The notes: a model not told the origin generated them from the letters alone. Shown: positions 1 to 9,730, counted from the first letter of the stretch. The stretch is 64,000 bases of DNA from Alphaproteobacteria bacterium (GCA_027485835.1 JAIXQG010000001.1:133902-197901); one strand, 5' to 3'. Numbers and translations: made by a program.

Positions 1-51
1 GTGGGGTTGGTTTTCTGCTAGATTCGGCCCGATTTAAGGAGATAAGAACTT

Positions 52-1165
52 ATGCAGCCGGACTTACGCGAGCTTGTGGCGCAGATAGAGCAGGGGCTTA
101 GCCTGCTCGGGAGGAGTCTTTGACCTTCCGGTAGCCCGTAAACGTATGCTGGAACTGGAAGAGTTGGCGGCGGATGGCGCGCTGTGGAGTGACTCGAACA
201 AAGCCAAGGCCGTGATGCAGGAAAAGCGGCGGCTGGAAGTTCAGGTTGGAACGTATGATGGTATTCAACGGCGTTTGGAAGATGCCCAGGCTTTGATTGA
301 GCTGGGTGACGAGGCGGGTGATGAGGCTTCCGTAAAAGAAGGTGAAGCCGAGCTGAAAGCTTTGGTGGCTGAGGCGAAGAAGCTGGAAATCCAGTGCTTA
401 TTGGGTGGCCAGATGGATGGCAACAACGCCTTTTTGGAAGTGCATGCCGGTGCCGGTGGTACCGAAAGCTGCGACTGGGCGGGGATGTTGCTGCGTATGT
501 ATATGCGGTGGGCCGAACGCTCCGGCTTTAAAGTGACGATAATTGAAGAGACCGATGGGGATCAGGCGGGTGTGAAGAGCGCGACTATTCAGATTGAAGG
601 CCCGTTTGCCTATGGTTTGGCGAAGACCGAGACGGGGATTCACCGTTTAGTGCGGATTAGCCCGTTTGATAGCAACGCGCGGCGGCATACCAGCTTTGCC
701 AGCGTGTTTGTGTACCCGGAAGTGGATGACAACATTGAGATTGAAATCGATATGAGCCAGGTGCGGGTGGATACCTACCGCAGCAGCGGCGCGGGTGGCC
801 AGCACGTGAACACGACCGATAGCGCCATACGCTTAACCCACATACCTACCGGTATTGCTGTAGCGTGCCAGCAAGACCGCAGCCAGTACCGTAACCGCGA
901 AATTGCGATGAATATGCTGAAAGCGCGCCTGTACGAGCTGGAAATGGCCAAGCAGGATGAAGAGCGCCAGACCATGGAAGCCAACAAGAGCGACAACAGC
1001 TGGGGCCACCAGATACGTAGCTATGTGTTGCAGCCCTACCAGATGGTAAAAGATTTACGCACCGCCGAAGAAACCAGTAATACCACTGCCGTATTGGATG
1101 GTGATATTGATAACTTTATACAAGCCGCGCTTGCGGCCAAGGTTGGCAACAAACGCGTTGAGTAA
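52..1165 (+). CDS. prfB: Peptide chain release factor 2 (programmed +1 frameshift)
   Basis: Class I release factor that reads UGA and UAA and triggers peptidyl-tRNA hydrolysis on the ribosome. The ATG at 52 follows AAGGAG (37-42). Its frame runs 23 codons to a TGA at 121-123, within CTT TGA C and just after the Shine-Dalgarno-like GGGAGG. A +1 shift resumes at GAC 122 and reads without interruption to the stop at 1165, giving about 370 aa, the normal RF2 length. The GGQ catalytic motif (SGAGGQHVNTTDS) and the stop-recognition SPF tripeptide (RISPFDSN) are both present. The slip site and its spacing match the autoregulatory prfB signal of E. coli: when RF2 is scarce the internal UGA is read slowly and frameshifting rises. 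It is not a pseudogene. Confidence 0.96.
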
Positions 1166-1230
1166 CCGTTGGCTGTAGGTGAACGGTTGGGCGGAATCGG
1201 AATAATCGAGGAAAAAGGTACGCAGTAAGA

Positions 1231-4200
1231 GTGGTTTGGAAGCGCAGGGCATTGCTATGGGGCGGCTGGAGCGGAGGGTCTCTCGCTTTGCTGATGCTTG
1301 TAGGTACCATGCTGTTTTTGTGGGCTGCGCAGGAATATACACGCTACCGGCCGCTGGACGTGACACACCGGCTTGAGCAGCTTGGCCGCTACCTGATGCC
1401 CGAGGGCATGGAGCTGGATGCCGACAAGGCCGAGCTTTATTTTGACCAAGGCCCCGTTTTGAAACTGAGTGGCTTGGGTGTTAGGGGAGCTGATGGTGAG
1501 CTAGGCGTGTTTGTGGAGCAGGCGGCGGTGCGGTTTGCATCTACCCAACTGCTTTTGCTGAGTGCCGCGCCAAAAGAAGTGGAAGCGCGCGGCGTGACCT
1601 TGCGTTTGGTGCGGACTGTAGAAGGGGTTTCTATTGCCGGGCTTAATTTTGGTGGCAACGGCGAGGGGCGTAAGCGTACCGGTGTGGTGGACTGGCTGAA
1701 TAACCTTGGTTGGGACCGTGTGTGGGGACGGTTGCGTCAGGTTAAGGTTGCTGATTTGAACCTGCTGGTGCGCGATGACGTGCAGCACGCCGAATGGGTA
1801 TTGGAAGACGGTGGCCTTGTGATGAGCCGCTACCCCGATGCCGGTGAGCGCGGCACGATGACCGCGTTTGTGCGTCGGCTATATGGTGACGGCGATAAGC
1901 TGGATAATTTTGACAACGTGCCGGTATTGGTGAGTTTTGAGCATGCCAGCAAGGCCGAGGGGTTGGAGATTCGGGGGCGCCTTGACCGCGCTGATGCGCA
2001 GATGGTTTCCGATTACTTTCCGCCCCAATTTGCCGACCTGTTGCGCGCGCAAGGGCAGGTGGAAGTGGGGACGCGTTTGTTGGAAAACAACGAGCTTGAG
2101 CAGCCATGGGTAACGTTGAGGTTGCGCGATGTGAAAGTGCACCCCGAGGCGGCGTATAGCAAGCCGATGGAGTTCCCCAAACTGTTTGTGACCGCGAGTT
2201 ATATTCCGCCCGTGAATGACGTGAGCAGCAGTGACGTGTTGATGGTGCGTGAGCTCAATGTAACTACTAAAACCGGCACGGTTGTGGCTGCGAGCGGTAC
2301 CATTACCGGCATGCAGGGGGGTAACCCGCTGGTGGATGTGTCTCTGGCTAGTGAGAAGGGGCAGATTCAGGATGTGTTCGGGTTCTTCCCCGACAAGCCG
2401 CGCGGATTTGCCAAGGCGCTTGAGTGGCTGGAACCGAATATCCAGAAGGGCACGTTTAGCGAGCTGACGGCGCATTATAAGGGGTATCCGAAGGACTTCC
2501 CCGGCTGTGGCGAGAACTGCGGCGTGCTGGATATTGATGCGGAGTTTCAGGATGGGCGCGTGCGTTTTCTGGATGAGTTAACGCCGGTTGAGGCGGCGGA
2601 AGGACGCTTTAGATGGCGTGGCGAGGCATTTACCGTAACCGCACCCAAGGGAACTATTAAAACCGAGGCAGGCACCCAAAACGTGAAGAATGTGGTGGTG
2701 ACGATGAAGGATATTTTTGCGACTACTCCTAGCCAGTTGCGGGTGACGGGGATTATCAGTGGCCCGGCAGGTGGCGTGATGGCGGAACTGAACAAGATGG
2801 ACGAGATTACGGGGAAGGTTCCGCTTGGGATTAGCGGTAAGCAGACCGGATGGATGGATATTTTGGTGCCGCTGCCGCGTGGTGCCAAAGCCAGTTTTGC
2901 CAGCAGCACGGTGCTGGTGAGTGCGAGCATTGTGGATGTAGGTGTGAAGGGTTTGCCGCAGCTTAAGGGCTTGGATTTTGCGGGGCCTAAGGCGATTGTG
3001 ACGCTGGATGAAGCCAAGCGGTTACGCGTGCAAACCGAAGGCGCTTTAGGTGGGCTGCCGATGAACGTGGATTGGAGCCAGAACATCGCCCCCAACCAAG
3101 AGGACCAGATGCATTTGAAGGCGCGCGGCAGTGTGACCGGAGCGTGGTTGATGGGGCATGTCTCTACTACCCAATTGCTGGTGAACGGGCCGGTGGGCGT
3201 GAATTTAACCTTGGATGAAACCGAAGACGGCACGTGGGTTTTTGCGGCGGTGGCAGATGGTGCGCGTGCGGTGGTGGAGGTTCCGGCCGTGAAGTTTACC
3301 AAGGCGGCAGGTGGGCGCCTGAACGTGGATACGAAGGGGGTTTATACAGAGGGTGAGCGCATCCACCTTGAAAAGCTGGATGTGGTGGGGGCTGAGCTGG
3401 CAGTGAACGGTACGGTGGACTGGTATATGGATGCTCTTGAAAAAAGCCATGTGGACTTGCCGATGGTGACGCTTGGCCACACGGATGTAGCGGCTAGTTT
3501 GAAGGGCGGTGACTTGGTGTTGCGCGGGAAATTGCTGGATGTGAGTGGCTACGACCTATTTGACAGCAAGGTGGAAGGCAAGCCCGTGGACGATAAGCCG
3601 GATGAGAGCGTTGACGGGATTTATCTGGACCTTGATGTGGACACCGTACGCTTTGAAAAGGGTGATTTGACCAATGTGAGCCTTGATGCCCATGCGGTGA
3701 AAGGCCGCTGGGAAGTGGGTAAGCTGACGGCGTTGGTGGAGGGAAGTAAAATCCATATTGTGAGAAACGCCTTGCCCGGACAGAAGGGCCGCAGCCAGAT
3801 GACGCTGGTGATTGATAACCTTGGGCGTACCTTAGATGTGACCGGCATTTACAGCCAATTGAGCAATGGCCGCCTGACCGGTGAGATTACCTACGACAGC
3901 CGTGACGTGGGTGGCGGTGTGCTGAAAATCGACGATTTTGAAGTGAAAAACCCACCGGTGATGATGCAAGTGATGAGCTTGCTGTCGCTTGAGCAGATGT
4001 TCTCGGGCAGCAGCTCGACATTGTTTAAGACTGCGACGATACCGGTACGGATTGATGGGCGGGTGTTTTATTTGGATAACGCCAGCCTTGCCGGACCGAG
4101 CATGGATGTGCGCCTGACCGGTACCTATGACCGTGGGCAGAAGCAAATGAATATTGATGGCAAGCTGGCGCCGGGGATTCCGTTAAACCGTTTGGTTGGG

Positions 4201-4422
4201 AAGATACCGTTGTTGGGTGGTTTGTTGACCGGTAGCCAAGATGGCGTTGTGGTCGCTGATTTTAAAGTGAAGGGTAGCACGGAAGAACCGCAGGTGAACG
4301 TGCGACCGTTGAGTGTGATTACGCCCGGATTATTGAAAGATTTTTGGCGTGGAGTGACGGGTGATACGCCCGCACCCGTTAAACCGGAGGTGCAAGATGG
4401 ACGGACTGAAAAACCAAATTAA
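1231..4422 (+). CDS. AsmA/YhdP-like DUF3971 family protein
   Basis: Large (1063 aa) protein with one N-terminal membrane helix (about residues 10-32) and a long beta-rich body. The C-terminal 200 residues, which include SGRLTGEITYDSRDVGGG and the pattern GTYDRGQKQMNIDGKLAPG, are typical of the AsmA2 region of YhdP/AsmA-type proteins. This family forms envelope-spanning bridges implicated in phospholipid transport to the outer membrane. That role is family knowledge; the sequence itself shows only a membrane anchor plus a periplasmic repeat body. The start is GTG 1231, preceded by GAGGAAAAAGG. The 3' end overlaps the DUF192 lipoprotein gene by 26 bp, so the two are probably co-transcribed. Confidence 0.8.
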   Translation: MVWKRRALLWGGWSGGSLALLMLVGTMLFLWAAQEYTRYRPLDVTHRLEQLGRYLMPEGMELDADKAELYFDQGPVLKLSGLGVRGADGELGVFVEQAAVRFASTQLLLLSAAPKEVEARGVTLRLVRTVEGVSIAGLNFGGNGEGRKRTGVVDWLNNLGWDRVWGRLRQVKVADLNLLVRDDVQHAEWVLEDGGLVMSRYPDAGERGTMTAFVRRLYGDGDKLDNFDNVPVLVSFEHASKAEGLEIRGRLDRADAQMVSDYFPPQFADLLRAQGQVEVGTRLLENNELEQPWVTLRLRDVKVHPEAAYSKPMEFPKLFVTASYIPPVNDVSSSDVLMVRELNVTTKTGTVVAASGTITGMQGGNPLVDVSLASEKGQIQDVFGFFPDKPRGFAKALEWLEPNIQKGTFSELTAHYKGYPKDFPGCGENCGVLDIDAEFQDGRVRFLDELTPVEAAEGRFRWRGEAFTVTAPKGTIKTEAGTQNVKNVVVTMKDIFATTPSQLRVTGIISGPAGGVMAELNKMDEITGKVPLGISGKQTGWMDILVPLPRGAKASFASSTVLVSASIVDVGVKGLPQLKGLDFAGPKAIVTLDEAKRLRVQTEGALGGLPMNVDWSQNIAPNQEDQMHLKARGSVTGAWLMGHVSTTQLLVNGPVGVNLTLDETEDGTWVFAAVADGARAVVEVPAVKFTKAAGGRLNVDTKGVYTEGERIHLEKLDVVGAELAVNGTVDWYMDALEKSHVDLPMVTLGHTDVAASLKGGDLVLRGKLLDVSGYDLFDSKVEGKPVDDKPDESVDGIYLDLDVDTVRFEKGDLTNVSLDAHAVKGRWEVGKLTALVEGSKIHIVRNALPGQKGRSQMTLVIDNLGRTLDVTGIYSQLSNGRLTGEITYDSRDVGGGVLKIDDFEVKNPPVMMQVMSLLSLEQMFSGSSSTLFKTATIPVRIDGRVFYLDNASLAGPSMDVRLTGTYDRGQKQMNIDGKLAPGIPLNRLVGKIPLLGGLLTGSQDGVVVADFKVKGSTEEPQVNVRPLSVITPGLLKDFWRGVTGDTPAPVKPEVQDGRTEKPN

Positions 4423-4846
4423 CCTGTGGCTGGTAGCCGCCATGGTAAGCACCGCTCTGGCGGCGTGCAGCGATACGGGAGAGCAGCCGCAAGAGCTGGA
4501 GCAGCGGCCGTTGATTGTGGGTAACCAGACGGTATCGGTTCAGGTAGCCGATGAGGATGCTGAGCGTGCGACAGGATTGATGTACGTGCGGGAGATGCCG
4601 GAGAAAGAGGGCATGTTGTTTGTGTGGCCGGAGGCGGCGGTGCGGTCTTTCTGGATGCGGAATACGTATATTCCGCTGGACCTGTTTTACATACGGAACG
4701 GCGAGATTGTGAAGGTGATTAGCTGGGCCAAACCGCTGGATGAGTCGCCATTGCCTTCCGACCAGCCGGTGGATTGGGTGCTGGAAATGAATGGCGGATG
4801 GGCCGAGCGGTATAATATTGGGGTGGGCGATAAGGTACGGTTTTAA
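4397..4846 (+). CDS. DUF192 family lipoprotein
   Basis: 149-aa protein with a lipoprotein signal peptide (hydrophobic stretch ending ALAAC, the lipobox cysteine) followed by a DUF192 domain. Typical family features are the RATGLMYV, GMLFVW and FWMRNTYIPLDLFYI stretches. DUF192 proteins are small secreted beta-barrel proteins of unsettled function. ATG 4397 is chosen because GGAGG lies 7-12 bases upstream and because the signal peptide starts there; an earlier ATG at 4361 lies inside the preceding gene. It overlaps the AsmA-like gene and stops only 8 bp from the convergent DsbD-like gene, leaving no room for a separate terminator. Confidence 0.85.
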   Translation: MDGLKNQINLWLVAAMVSTALAACSDTGEQPQELEQRPLIVGNQTVSVQVADEDAERATGLMYVREMPEKEGMLFVWPEAAVRSFWMRNTYIPLDLFYIRNGEIVKVISWAKPLDESPLPSDQPVDWVLEMNGGWAERYNIGVGDKVRF

Positions 4847-4854
4847 CCTTATAC

Positions 4855-6987
4855 CTATGGCGTTGGTGTAGTGGCTGAGGTTTGCTTGCTGACGCCTTGG
4901 AGTTTTTCCTTCAGCAGGCCGGGGGTGAGGAGTTGGGGGAGTACCTCGACCGGTTTACCGGGGATGTAGAGCAGGTACAAGGGTACGCTGCGGCGGTTGT
5001 GGCGGGCGAGCTCGGCGCTGATTTCCGTGTTCTGGTTGGTCCAGTCTCCGCGGAAGAGGGCTGTGCCGCTGTCGGCAAAGAGTTTTTGCACGCCGTCGGT
5101 GTTCAGTACCGTGGCTTCCGTTACTTTGCAGGTGATGCACCAGTCGGCGGTGAAGTCGACAAACACGGGCGTTTTATCTTGGAGGGCTTTTTCGACAGCG
5201 GCGGCTGACCAAGGTTGCCACATCACGCTTTGCGGCTGGTTGGCGAAGCTACCGACCCAGAACAAGGTGAGGGCGGCAATGGCGATTGGTAAGAGGCTTG
5301 TGAGGCGCGTAGGGCGGACACCAAACAGCCAGAGCGTGAAAGCGAAGACCAAGACGCCGCTGAGGAGCAGGAACAGGCCTGCCTGACCGGTTTGGCTGGT
5401 GAAGACGTACGCGAGCCAGAGTGCGGTGGCGAGCATCGGCCAGCCGAGGGCGTGGCGGAAGGTGTTCATCCAAGCCCCCGGCTTGGGTAGCCAATGGAAG
5501 AGGCGCGGGTAGGGGATAGAGATAAGGAACGGAAGCGCCATACCGAGACCGAGTGCGGTGAAGATGAGCAGCCCTTCTGCCAAAGATTGAGTGAGCGCGT
5601 AGGCCATGGCACCGCCCATGAAAGGCACCGTGCAGGGTGTGGCGACGACGACTGCGAGGACGCCGGTGGCGAAGCTCTCAATCAGGTCGGCACGTGGGTT
5701 GGCGCCGGATTTACCTTTGCCGGTAGGTGCCGCAGCGAGGCGGGTGAGGCCGTGGCCGAGTTCGAAGACTCCGAAGAAATTGAAGGCGACGGCGAGCATG
5801 AGGAAGACGAGGGCTGCGACCATAATCGGGTTTTGCAAGTGGAAGCCCCAGCCGATTTGGCCACCGGCTTGGCGCAGCACGGCGATGAGGATGGCAAACG
5901 CCCAGAAGCTGGCGAGTACGCCCGCGGTATAGGCCAGCGTGTGGTGCGTGCGGTTGAGGCCATGGTGGTGCTTGATGAGGCTGAGCATTTTGAGAGACAG
6001 CACCGGCAGGACGCAGGGCATAAGGTTCAGAATAAGGCCTGCGATAACGGCAAAGAAGAGTGCGCCTAGTAAGGAGAGTGAGGCGGAGGACTCGGCGGGT
6101 GTGGTGGTTTGGGGGGCGGCTTCGGTTTGTGGCGTACGGGCGCTACCGGTTTGGTGCAGCGGGATAGAGAAGGTATAGCCTTGGCCGTTGACCAGCAGCA
6201 GGCCTTCCAAATTCGCCGGTTGGGAGGTGGCTTGGGGGTCTAGCTGGATGGACAGGATGTTATTGGTTTGGTTTTGCGGTGCGGAGTCGTCGATCACGCC
6301 GTCTTCAAACGGCAGGAAGCGGACAGACTGGCCGGAGAGGTTGAGCGGAATGGTGAGCTGGATGGTGCGGCCGGTGGCTTCGGCCATGATCGCACTGGTT
6401 TGCGGCAGTGGTTGCGGCAGGTTGGTGGCGGCTTTGAACTCGGGGTTTGTTTTGGCGCGCGGGGCGATGACCAGCGGCAGGCGGAGTTCGGCTTGGCCGG
6501 GCATGCAGACATCCTTGCAATAGAGGAAGCCTGCATTAAAGGAGAATACGTTGAGGCCGCGGGCGAGGCCTTCTGGTACCGTGAAGTTAGTTGTGAAGGT
6601 TACGGTGTTTTCGTACCCATAGTTTGTGAGGGGCGGAATGCTGATGACCTTGGGGGTGGGGAACGTGAGGGCGAGAGCCTCGGACTTGCCGTTGCCTGCG
6701 GGTTTGAGTTGCGGGGCGAGACCGGAGTCTCCGGCATTGCGCCAGTAGATATGCCAGTGGGGTTCGAGTTTGAACTCCCATGCCAGTTGGATAGTTTGGC
6801 CGGAGGTGACTTCGGCATGGCTGGAGACGAGGCGCGTGGAAATGGCCGGGGCATCGGTTTCGTCGGTTGCAATAGCCGCCGCGCTGATACCCGGTGTGGT
6901 GTTTTGGGCTGAAGCGACTGAAACACCCAAAAGCGTGGCAGCAAACAGACAGAGGGTAAGGTAAACGGCGTAGAAGGGCTTCGGCAT
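4855..6987 (-). CDS. DsbD/ScsB-family thiol:disulfide interchange protein
   Basis: 710-aa membrane protein that carries electrons from cytoplasmic thioredoxin to the periplasm or outside. In order: signal peptide (ends ASAQ), an N-terminal ScsB/DsbD-alpha-type domain (HWHIYWRNAGDSGLAPQ), a central membrane domain of about 8 helices with the conserved prolyl-cysteine motifs MPCVLP and TPCTVPFMGGA, and a C-terminal thioredoxin-like domain with CxxC in FTADWCITCK. All three redox cysteine pairs appear intact. The start at 6987 is preferred over one 14 codons upstream because the signal peptide begins there. Family knowledge: substrates are periplasmic DsbC-like isomerases, cytochrome c maturation factors or methionine sulfoxide repair systems. 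None of these is in the window. Confidence 0.87.
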   Translation of the reverse strand: MPKPFYAVYLTLCLFAATLLGVSVASAQNTTPGISAAAIATDETDAPAISTRLVSSHAEVTSGQTIQLAWEFKLEPHWHIYWRNAGDSGLAPQLKPAGNGKSEALALTFPTPKVISIPPLTNYGYENTVTFTTNFTVPEGLARGLNVFSFNAGFLYCKDVCMPGQAELRLPLVIAPRAKTNPEFKAATNLPQPLPQTSAIMAEATGRTIQLTIPLNLSGQSVRFLPFEDGVIDDSAPQNQTNNILSIQLDPQATSQPANLEGLLLVNGQGYTFSIPLHQTGSARTPQTEAAPQTTTPAESSASLSLLGALFFAVIAGLILNLMPCVLPVLSLKMLSLIKHHHGLNRTHHTLAYTAGVLASFWAFAILIAVLRQAGGQIGWGFHLQNPIMVAALVFLMLAVAFNFFGVFELGHGLTRLAAAPTGKGKSGANPRADLIESFATGVLAVVVATPCTVPFMGGAMAYALTQSLAEGLLIFTALGLGMALPFLISIPYPRLFHWLPKPGAWMNTFRHALGWPMLATALWLAYVFTSQTGQAGLFLLLSGVLVFAFTLWLFGVRPTRLTSLLPIAIAALTLFWVGSFANQPQSVMWQPWSAAAVEKALQDKTPVFVDFTADWCITCKVTEATVLNTDGVQKLFADSGTALFRGDWTNQNTEISAELARHNRRSVPLYLLYIPGKPVEVLPQLLTPGLLKEKLQGVSKQTSATTPTP

Positions 6988-7068
6988 GGCTTTTTCTCGG
7001 TTGAGTGGTTTTGTGGGATAATCTAGCATTCAAGCCAAGATTGCAAGGCAACAGATTAAGGAATTGCG

Positions 7069-7179
7069 ATGGATTTTGTCCCTCATGTTTACATGCACGG
7101 CCGTATGGCTGTTGTGCTTGTTGCTGCGCTTGTAACCCTATGGCTGCGCATACCCGCCTTTAAACTGATGAAGGTATAG
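7069..7179 (+). CDS. Predicted 36-aa single-span membrane protein
   Basis: Small ORF not resembling any family I recognise. It opens at ATG 7069 with AAGGA seven bases upstream and encodes MDFVPHVYMHG, one hydrophobic helix (MAVVLVAALVTLWL) and a short basic tail ending FKLMKV. It stops 7 bp before the GGDEF protein gene, so it is probably the first gene of that two-gene operon. The good ribosome-binding site, the single clean helix and the tight spacing support it. Its size recalls CcmD-like subunits, but no cytochrome c maturation genes are nearby. Confidence 0.55.
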   Translation: MDFVPHVYMHGRMAVVLVAALVTLWLRIPAFKLMKV

Positions 7180-7186
7180 CCCCTTT

Positions 7187-8848
7187 ATGGCGACGGCAGT
7201 TTGGCGCAGAGCGGGAATTATGACGGCCGGGGTTGGCCTGACTTTCATGTTGCTGTTCATTGCCAGTTTTGCCGCCCAGAAGTTGCCTGTGCCGGATGGC
7301 GCCATGTTGGCGGATGCCTATTGGCAGAAGCGCGGAGTAGACCCTTCGGCTGGCGTATTTGGTGGCCAGTTTGGTTTGATGGTGCACATGTTGATGAACG
7401 TGTGGCTGCTGTGGTTGGTGCCGCTGGCAGGTTTACTTATTACATTAGTGCTGGTGAACCGTGAGGTGGATACCGGTGAGATGGCGGTGTATTTGGAGCG
7501 GATTCACTTGCTAGAGAATGCGCTGACGGATTCTCGGAATGCCGCAGAGCTTTACACCACCCGTTGGGAGACGCTGAACACCAAGTTTGACCAGATGTTT
7601 GAAAACAGCGCCGAGATTTGGCTGGTGCTGGACCGCAGCGGCAGCATACGGCGTTGGAACCGTGCGGCGGTTGACCTTGCGCGGCGGTTTCACCCCGGTG
7701 TGACCGATACGTTGGAGGGGCGACCGCTATCTGACGTTATTAACAGCAACGACCTGAACAGCGTGCTCAACCCCGTGAGGTTGGCGATGGCGAGTGGGAA
7801 TGTTTCTAACGGCGAAGTGCATTTGCCGAGTGTGGGACAGCATTTTCTGGCGTGGATTTTCCCGCTGGGGGATGAAGTTGCGGTGGTGTTGCGTGATATT
7901 ACGCACCGGTATCGGGAAGGGGCGTTTTTACAGAGTGCCGAGCGCCTTGTGCGTCAGCTTGTGGAAGACAGTGTGCGCCCTGTGGCTGTGCTGGACCCTA
8001 ACTGGAATTACGTTTACGTGAGCCGCAAGTGGAGCGAGATTATGGGGCTGGACCCGCGCGATACGCTTGTGGGCTATGACCACCGTTTGAAAGTACCGGA
8101 CTTCCCCGCCGAGCGCCGTATATTTGAACAGCAGTTGGCGGAAGGCCAGCGTGTGGGGCGTGACGATGAGCGTCGCACTGTAAACGGGCGTGAAGTGATT
8201 TTGAGCTGGCATATACGGCCATGGATGGATGCGTTCGGGCGTTTGGGCGGTTACATTTTTACGGTAGTGGACAACACCGAGAGTGCGCGTTTGAAGCAGC
8301 AGGTCTCTCAGGCTGTGGAGCGTGAGAATGCGCTGGCTTATAGTGACCCTCTTACAGGTTTGCCGAACCGCCAGCTGTTTAATGACCGCTTGAACATGAG
8401 CCTTGCGCAGGCTTACCGCCAATTGGGCAAGGTGGCGTTGTTCTTCCTGGACCTTGACGGGTTTAAGGCCGTGAATGACCAGTTGGGGCATGACTCGGGC
8501 GACTTGTTGCTGAAGCAGGTGGCCGAGCGGCTGAAGACGTGTGTGCGCACGACCGACACCGTGGCGCGTTTGGGAGGGGATGAGTTTACGATCATCCTTT
8601 CGGTACGTGACCGCGCCGATGCCGAGCAGGTGGCCGCCAAAGTGCTTAGTACCATACGTGCCCCTTACGATTTGAATGGAAAAATTGCCGATAAGGTAGG
8701 CACCAGCATCGGGATTGCGATGTACCCGCAGGATGGCACCCAAGGTGCTGAATTGGTACGCAAAGCCGATGGAGCCATGTACGCCGCCAAGCAGGGTGGT
8801 AAGAACGCGTGGCGCTTTGCCACACAGGAAATCGTCGTTAAAGTTTAG
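7187..8848 (+). CDS. Membrane PAS-PAS-GGDEF diguanylate cyclase
   Basis: 553-aa predicted cyclase making c-di-GMP from two GTP. Two membrane helices (about residues 10-30 and 62-85) precede two PAS-like regions (about 130-245 and 260-370). The GGDEF domain follows from LAYSDPLTGLPNRQLF, with an intact active-site RLGGDEF and an intact inhibitory I-site (RTTD, five residues upstream). The enzyme should therefore be active and product-inhibited. The ligand sensed by the PAS modules cannot be told from sequence. It follows the small membrane ORF by 7 bp. Confidence 0.9.
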   Translation: MATAVWRRAGIMTAGVGLTFMLLFIASFAAQKLPVPDGAMLADAYWQKRGVDPSAGVFGGQFGLMVHMLMNVWLLWLVPLAGLLITLVLVNREVDTGEMAVYLERIHLLENALTDSRNAAELYTTRWETLNTKFDQMFENSAEIWLVLDRSGSIRRWNRAAVDLARRFHPGVTDTLEGRPLSDVINSNDLNSVLNPVRLAMASGNVSNGEVHLPSVGQHFLAWIFPLGDEVAVVLRDITHRYREGAFLQSAERLVRQLVEDSVRPVAVLDPNWNYVYVSRKWSEIMGLDPRDTLVGYDHRLKVPDFPAERRIFEQQLAEGQRVGRDDERRTVNGREVILSWHIRPWMDAFGRLGGYIFTVVDNTESARLKQQVSQAVERENALAYSDPLTGLPNRQLFNDRLNMSLAQAYRQLGKVALFFLDLDGFKAVNDQLGHDSGDLLLKQVAERLKTCVRTTDTVARLGGDEFTIILSVRDRADAEQVAAKVLSTIRAPYDLNGKIADKVGTSIGIAMYPQDGTQGAELVRKADGAMYAAKQGGKNAWRFATQEIVVKV

Positions 8849-8973
8849 TGATTTTGAAAAAATCCGACAAAAGGGGGTTGTGGCCTGCGCGCCACGCACC
8901 TATGTGTGACCATGTGTTGACGCGGGAAGAGAATTTCCGTTAACCTACAACCAACAATTATAAAGGAGCCGCA

Positions 8974-9201
8974 ATGATGTACGACAAGTTGTTCGCATCG
9001 ATGATTCTGCCAGTACAGCCCGAGTTTGCGGCTGATAGCGCTGTTATCCGTTTGGAAGAAGTGGCTGTTGAAGAAGCTGAAGTTGGCGCAGGTGAATCGT
9101 TCTTTGGTGGTTACGCCGAAGATTTTCTGGCCGACCTGGGCCTGGACATGCTGGAGCAAGCCCCTGAGGCTGCCGCCCGCAAGGCCAAGATCCAAGGCTA
9201 A
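8974..9201 (+). CDS. Small acidic hypothetical protein
   Basis: 75-aa protein with no family I recognise. ATG 8974 follows AAAGGAG with ideal spacing. The sequence is acidic (VRLEEVAVEEAEVGAGE-type core), has a Gly/Phe stretch (SFFGGYAEDF) and ends in a short Ala/Lys-rich helix. There is no signal peptide or membrane span. The YbjQ gene begins about 20 bp downstream on the same strand, so the pair is likely an operon ended by the hairpin at 9576-9600. Confidence 0.65.
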   Translation: MMYDKLFASMILPVQPEFAADSAVIRLEEVAVEEAEVGAGESFFGGYAEDFLADLGLDMLEQAPEAAARKAKIQG

Positions 9202-9224
9202 GCACAGGGTTTTTTGCCGTGTTG

Positions 9225-9548
9225 ATGATTACCACCAATAGCGTGGAAGGTTACCGTATTCGTAAGTACGGTCCGCTTGTGGCGAGCGAAGTTGTGATGG
9301 GTACCAACCTGTTCCGCGACTTCTTCGCTAAGGTACGCGACGTTGTGGGTGGCCGCAGTGGCGCGTTTCAGGAAGCCCTGAAGGATGCCCGTGAACTGGT
9401 TTTGCAGGAAATGCAGGATCAGGCTGTGGCTGAGGGCTGCAATGCGGTTATCGGGATTGATCTGGACTATGGTGAGATTTCCGGTGGTGACAAGACCATG
9501 CTGCTTGTTGCTGCGCAGGGAACGGCCGTGTTTATTGAGCCTATTTAA
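9225..9548 (+). CDS. YbjQ/UPF0145 family protein
   Basis: 107-aa member of the YbjQ (UPF0145, DUF74) family. The family signature is clear in TNLFRDFFAKVRDVVGGRSG, the AREL..QEM helix and the NAVIGIDLDYGEI strand. Members form small pentameric assemblies and are sometimes labelled heavy-metal-binding; the biochemical role is not settled. ATG 9225 (MITTN) is preferred because it aligns with the family's usual N terminus; the GTG at 9219 would add two residues. Probably co-transcribed with the small acidic ORF upstream. Confidence 0.9.
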   Translation: MITTNSVEGYRIRKYGPLVASEVVMGTNLFRDFFAKVRDVVGGRSGAFQEALKDARELVLQEMQDQAVAEGCNAVIGIDLDYGEISGGDKTMLLVAAQGTAVFIEPI

Positions 9549-9575
9549 ACATTCAACATACATATGATGAATGAC

Positions 9576-9600
9576 AAATCGCCTTAAGGGGGCGATTTTG
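9576..9600 (+). terminator. Intrinsic terminator after the YbjQ gene
   Basis: Inverted repeat AAATCGCC / GGCGATTT with a short loop, running into TTTTG. It lies 28 bp past the YbjQ stop codon. Confidence 0.7.
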
Positions 9601-9730
9601 TTTGAGGTATGTGTCTGATATTGCAACCTAGTGTTGTAATGCTGCGGTAAGATTTGTCACTCTTTTGTTGGGAGTGATATTTTTTATGCATACGCTGGGT
9701 ATACGAACAACCCAACGAAAGACTGACCCC

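Noticed and set aside
52-146. In-frame TGA early in prfB read as a pseudogene or assembly error
   Set aside because: The stop lies in the exact RF2 recoding context (CTT TGA C after a Shine-Dalgarno-like sequence), so it is regulated frameshifting.
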